NCBI RefSeq assembly: GCF_900115005.1
Contig: NZ_FOUY01000034.1
Coordinates: 1 to 63,777, forward strand
Direction: 5' to 3'
DNA from: Pseudonocardia ammonioxydans
GTDB taxonomy: Bacteria; Actinomycetota; Actinomycetes; Mycobacteriales; Pseudonocardiaceae
DNA: 63,777 nucleotides
The position numbers and the translations under genes were made by a program. The notes below the pieces were generated by a model. It saw only the letters and a list, made by a program, of their open reading frames with translations. It made no database searches and was not told where the DNA came from. The stretch's first letter is position 1. Each line of letters begins with the position of its first letter. Below, one piece after another: positions 60,706 to 63,777 of the stretch.

Positions 60706-62116
60706 CTAATACTCCAGCCGCACTTCGTTAGATTGCATGTCGTCGTCGCCGGTAGTGGCTGTCGCGGGCGCGGTGTTGGTGTCGTCGTCGCCAGGTCGAC
60801 CAGGCCCAGCACAGGGCCTGGGTAGGGACGTGGATCAGAGGTGCCAGGAGACGTCGGAGTTCGGCGAGGGTGAGCGGGATGAGCTCGTGACCAGGTATTG
60901 TGGGGCGATTGCCGCGGTGACTGAGAGGTAGGCGTGGGCGAGCATGGCCAGGGTGATGTGGCGGTACCAGGCGTCGTAGCGGCGGACTTGGTAGTGGTCG
61001 AGTCCGACTTCGTTCTTCGCGGTCTGGAAGCATTCCTCGATCGTCCAGCGGGTCCCGGCGACGCGGATGAGGTCGTCGTCGGTGGTGCCGGGCGGGCCGG
61101 CGCACAGGTAGTAGGCCAACTCGGAGTCCTCGCCGGCGGCGGTCTGGGTGTCGGTGAGGATCTGGCGGCGCACCAGCAGCCAGCGCCCCCACCCGGCGGG
61201 GGCGTTCTCGGGCGGATAGAGCGAGGCCACGGCCCAGTCGTCGAGCCGTTGTCCCTTCACTCCCGGGCCGGCTGAGCGGCGTTTCCATGCTCGTTCGGGA
61301 GCGCGGGCGACCAGGTCGTCGGCCCGTCGTGTGCCGCTGATCTGGGAGATGTCGGCGTCGGGGGACAACGGGATGGACTGGCTTCGGGGCACGGCGACGA
61401 CGTAGCCGATCCGACGCTGCTCGCACCAGGAGCGGAACTTGTAGTCCTGCCCGTATGCCTCGTCCGCGGCCACCCACGCTGCGGGGACACCGGCGTCGAG
61501 GGCGCGGCCGAGCATGTCCTTGGCCAGGGTGGTCTTGGTGGCGAACTCGACGTCGTCGGGCACCGCCGCGGCCCGGCAGCGTTCCCGATCTCCGGTCCAG
61601 GACTTGGGCAGGTAGAGCTCGCGGTCGATCAGCGTGCGGCCCTTGCTGGTCGCATACGCGCAGAACACCCCGAGCTGGCAGTTCTCCACCCGACCCGCGG
61701 TGCCCGAGTACTGGCGCTGCACCCCCGCAGACTTGGTGCCCTTCTTCAGGAATCCAGTCTCGTCGACGACCAGTACCCCGCCGGGCTCCCCGAGATGCTC
61801 GACGACGTAGTCCCGCAGGTCATCGCGCACCCCGTCGACGTCCCAGGCCGCGGAGTTAAGCAGCCGCTGCATACCGTCCGGGGTCGTGTCGACGGCGACC
61901 TCGGCCAGCGTCCATCCGTTCTTTCCCGCCAACGGCGCCAGCAACCCACGCACGTATGCCCGTGCCCGCCGCCGCGGCTCGGTCCGGAAGAACCGGCCCG
62001 CGACCAGCCCGAACAGCCCGTCCAGGCCACCGGCCCACGCCTCAAGATCCTCCTCCAACTGCACAAGATCAGAGCCTAGCGGAAGATCACCTAACGAAGT
62101 GCGGCTGGAGTACTAA
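60706..62116 (-). mobile_element. IS701-family element with target duplication
   Basis: Perfect 22-bp inverted repeats lie at 60710-60731 and 62091-62112, the outer bases reading TACTCCAGCCGCACTTCG at the left end. They are flanked by identical CTAA at 60706-60709 and 62113-62116, a 4-bp target duplication as expected for IS701 elements. The intact transposase lies inside on the minus strand. The insertion point is the junction of the neighbouring IS5-type and IS1380-type elements, so it arrived after them. Confidence 0.9.
60835..62064 (-). CDS. IS701-family transposase
   Basis: This is a 409-residue DDE-type transposase. Catalytic regions are LVVDETGFLKKG (first Asp), VAADEAYGQDYKFRSW (second Asp) and WTIEECFQTAKNEVGLDHYQ (Glu). 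The ATG at 62064 is close to the right repeat. The frame is complete and matches the family's usual length, so the element appears intact. Confidence 0.9.
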   Translation of the reverse strand: MQLEEDLEAWAGGLDGLFGLVAGRFFRTEPRRRARAYVRGLLAPLAGKNGWTLAEVAVDTTPDGMQRLLNSAAWDVDGVRDDLRDYVVEHLGEPGGVLVVDETGFLKKGTKSAGVQRQYSGTAGRVENCQLGVFCAYATSKGRTLIDRELYLPKSWTGDRERCRAAAVPDDVEFATKTTLAKDMLGRALDAGVPAAWVAADEAYGQDYKFRSWCEQRRIGYVVAVPRSQSIPLSPDADISQISGTRRADDLVARAPERAWKRRSAGPGVKGQRLDDWAVASLYPPENAPAGWGRWLLVRRQILTDTQTAAGEDSELAYYLCAGPPGTTDDDLIRVAGTRWTIEECFQTAKNEVGLDHYQVRRYDAWYRHITLAMLAHAYLSVTAAIAPQYLVTSSSRSPSPNSDVSWHL

Positions 62117-63777
62117 GCCTCGATCCGCAGAACCGCGTTGGTAGTGATCTTGGCCCGTGAGGTGATCATGGCGACCTGGCTCGAGGCGTGCGGGAGTCGC
62201 TGGTCTGTCCAGCTCTTCCACGGTTGTGTGCTCTCGGGCCGGGTGCCGGCGGGGTGGGTCAGGCTGTGGCCGGCGGGCTGTGGCCGATGGTGTGGTCCCA
62301 GAGCCGTTGCCATGCCGGCGCCCAGGGCCAGCGGCTGGGTAGGTGCAGCACGGGTGCGCGGGCGGGTCGTGCCAGTCGGGCGGGGACGCCGATCAGCTGT
62401 CGGCGCAGGGTCGCGCCGCGGGCGCGTGCGTGGGCGGGGCCGGCGAGGGTGCCGGCGGCGTGGAGCAGGTTGTGCGCGATCGCGGCGCACAGGGCCCAGG
62501 CGGAGTTGGCGCCGAAGTGGCCGGACGGGAGGTGGGCCAAGGGGCCGTCGATCAGGTCGGCGAACACGGTCTCGATGATCGCGTGCCGGCGGTGGACGAT
62601 GTCGGCGTCCACGGTGGACAGGCCCGTGTTAGTGAAGAACGGGTGGTAGCGCCAGGCCGGGAACAGCGCATCGGGGTAGCGGGCGTCTTTGACCCGGCGC
62701 ACCACCAGCCGTGCGCTGAACTGGTCATGGGTGTGGGCGAACGCGGTGTAGGGCACCTCGGCGACCTCGGCGTCGGAGATCCACGCTCCGGTGTCGGGGT
62801 CCTGGACCGCACCCGGGTAGCGCACCGGGGTCCAGGCCGTGTCCGGGATGGAGGCGATGGCGCGTTGGACGGCCCGGTTCCTGGTCACTACCAGGGAGAA
62901 CTCGGCTTTGCCGCGCCGGCACGCGCGGACCACTGCGCGATTGCCGTAGGCGGAGTCGCCGCGCACGAGGATCTTCCCCGTCGCGCCGGCAGTGCGGGCG
63001 GTGGCGATCGCTTGGGCGACCATGCGCCCGGCTCCCTTGCCCGAGCCGGTCTTGCCCGCGCGCAGCCGCATCCCCGCGATCACCGGTGCGGACTGCTCGG
63101 TGCTGATCGTGGTGGCCAACGGCGAGAGGCCCTTGCGCAGCACCTGCTTGCCGGCGATCTTGGTGTGTCCGTAGGAGGCGCCCTGCTTGGCGTGCCCGTA
63201 CACCGGGCGCAGCAGCGAGTCGATGTCGATGAACGCCTGCTTGTCAACCCCGGCCAGCACCCCGGTGCGTGCGGCCAGGGCGCACAGGTGCTCGCGCAGT
63301 ACCGACTCCAGCTGGCGGGCGTGTCCGAAGCTGAACTCCCGCAACAGCGTGCCCAGGGTGGAGGGCGCGTACACGTCGTCGAACACGATCGGCATCCCGC
63401 CCGCGCGCAGCATGTCCAGATCATCGATGCTGTCCGCGCCGGCGCACATCCTGGCGATCACGGTGAGCAGTTTCGGTGCCGGGTTCGCCGAGCCCGACTT
63501 GACCCGCGGCGTCTTGATCGACACCTTCCCGGCGATGATCTCTGCCAGGCCGGTCTGCTCGGCCAGCCCGAGCAGCGGCACCAGGCCCGCGTCCGACACG
63601 AGATTATCCTCGTCGAAGCGCGCCGAGTCGGCGGTGAACCTGTGACAGACTCGCACTGAAAGTGCCTCTCTCGAGCCGGGTTGATCGGTGCGTCGCAACA
63701 CCCATCATCCCAGCTCAGGAGGCACTTTCCTTCTTCACGCGCCGCATTACGACGAGGTTCATCTGCGGATCGAGGCT
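62116..63777 (-). mobile_element. IS1380-family element filling the window end
   Basis: A perfect 16-bp inverted repeat AGCCTCGATCCGCAGA lies at 62116-62131, with its complement at 63762-63777, the last base of the window. The outermost base may belong to the flank. The intact transposase is on the minus strand. The target duplication at the right side lies outside the window. Confidence 0.85.
62259..63701 (-). CDS. IS1380-family transposase
   Basis: This is a 480-residue DDE transposase. It opens with RFDEDNLVSDAGLVPLLGLA, has the first catalytic Asp in AFIDIDSLLRPVYGHAKQG, the second in LVRGDSAYGNRAVVRACRRG and the third residue near HAIIETVFADLIDGPLAHLP. The GTG at 63701 gives the usual length; an in-frame GTG at 63653 is a second possibility. 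The frame is complete and flanked by inverted repeats, so the element may be active. Confidence 0.9.
   Translation of the reverse strand: MLRRTDQPGSREALSVRVCHRFTADSARFDEDNLVSDAGLVPLLGLAEQTGLAEIIAGKVSIKTPRVKSGSANPAPKLLTVIARMCAGADSIDDLDMLRAGGMPIVFDDVYAPSTLGTLLREFSFGHARQLESVLREHLCALAARTGVLAGVDKQAFIDIDSLLRPVYGHAKQGASYGHTKIAGKQVLRKGLSPLATTISTEQSAPVIAGMRLRAGKTGSGKGAGRMVAQAIATARTAGATGKILVRGDSAYGNRAVVRACRRGKAEFSLVVTRNRAVQRAIASIPDTAWTPVRYPGAVQDPDTGAWISDAEVAEVPYTAFAHTHDQFSARLVVRRVKDARYPDALFPAWRYHPFFTNTGLSTVDADIVHRRHAIIETVFADLIDGPLAHLPSGHFGANSAWALCAAIAHNLLHAAGTLAGPAHARARGATLRRQLIGVPARLARPARAPVLHLPSRWPWAPAWQRLWDHTIGHSPPATA

Larger units (their letters stand above)
59115..60707 (+). mobile_element. IS5-family (IS427-type) element carrying a passenger gene
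   Basis: The ends are a 19-bp inverted repeat with one mismatch: AGAGGTCGTTGCAGAAGTC at 59115-59133 and GACTTCTGCAATGACCTCT at 60689-60707. Inside are a two-frame transposase (59187-60013) and, on the opposite strand, a pRiA4b ORF-3-type gene (60031-60639) that is not needed for transposition. No clear target duplication is seen. Confidence 0.75.

Noticed and set aside
1..63777. CRISPR arrays
   Set aside because: No series of regularly spaced direct repeats and no cas-type genes were seen.

Overview
The window is very GC-rich DNA, with G or C at almost every third codon position, frequent GTG starts and tight ATGA/GTGA gene overlaps. It carries a mycofactocin-coupled SDR, an F420-type luciferase-like oxidoreductase, an LCP wall enzyme, an ECF41/SigJ-type sigma factor and many TetR regulators. 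This points to an actinomycete, most likely a Pseudonocardia/Amycolatopsis-type relative. That placement is inference from gene content; no rRNA gene is present.

Layout. (1) 1-850: end of an IS3-type element and a broken alcohol dehydrogenase. (2) 876-4359: a TetR regulator facing a one-piece desaturase/hydroxylase-reductase fusion across a perfect operator, then a second TetR. (3) 4490-19611: a large catabolic region with a lactonase, three acyl-CoA ligases, three SDRs, an enoyl-CoA hydratase, a luciferase-like oxidoreductase, a nitronate monooxygenase, an HpaB-type protein, a SnoaL-like protein and an acyl-CoA dehydrogenase-like flavoprotein. It reads as a CoA-dependent route for an unidentified cyclic or aromatic substrate. 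(4) 20014-25097: an IstA-headed LuxR regulator, a NarL-type two-component system and an HsmA-like membrane protein. (5) 25153-29983: an ABC importer operon ending in an M24 hydrolase and a RidA protein. (6) 30172-33744: the 5-dehydro-4-deoxyglucarate to 2-oxoglutarate route with a divergent LysR regulator. (7) 33844-43912: amide and imide chemistry, with a penicillin-acylase-type hydrolase, two HpPgdA/cyclic-imidase-type deacetylases, an asparaginase, a CobW GTPase, a LuxR protein fused to a substrate-binding domain, and a LacI regulator with two candidate operators. (8) 43968-51598: a divergent locus that looks like a metallophore system. The minus-strand operon encodes a methyltransferase, a DUF364 protein, a GHMP kinase and an SbnA-like PLP enzyme. 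The plus-strand operon encodes a FecCD-type ABC importer and an MFS carrier. Two Zur-like boxes lie between them. (9) 51740-57056: DoxX/ECF41 genes, DedA, LCP and ArsR genes, a decayed P-type ATPase and TatA. (10) 57120-63777: a mobile region with an integrase stump, a tRNA 3' half, a hairpin array and three abutting IS elements, one of which carries a passenger gene.

The most interesting system is region 8. The kinase and the SbnA-like enzyme parallel the first steps of 2,3-diaminopropionate and aminopolycarboxylate metallophore synthesis. The importer and exporter genes and the Zur-like boxes support a zinc- or other metal-acquisition role. The product is unknown.
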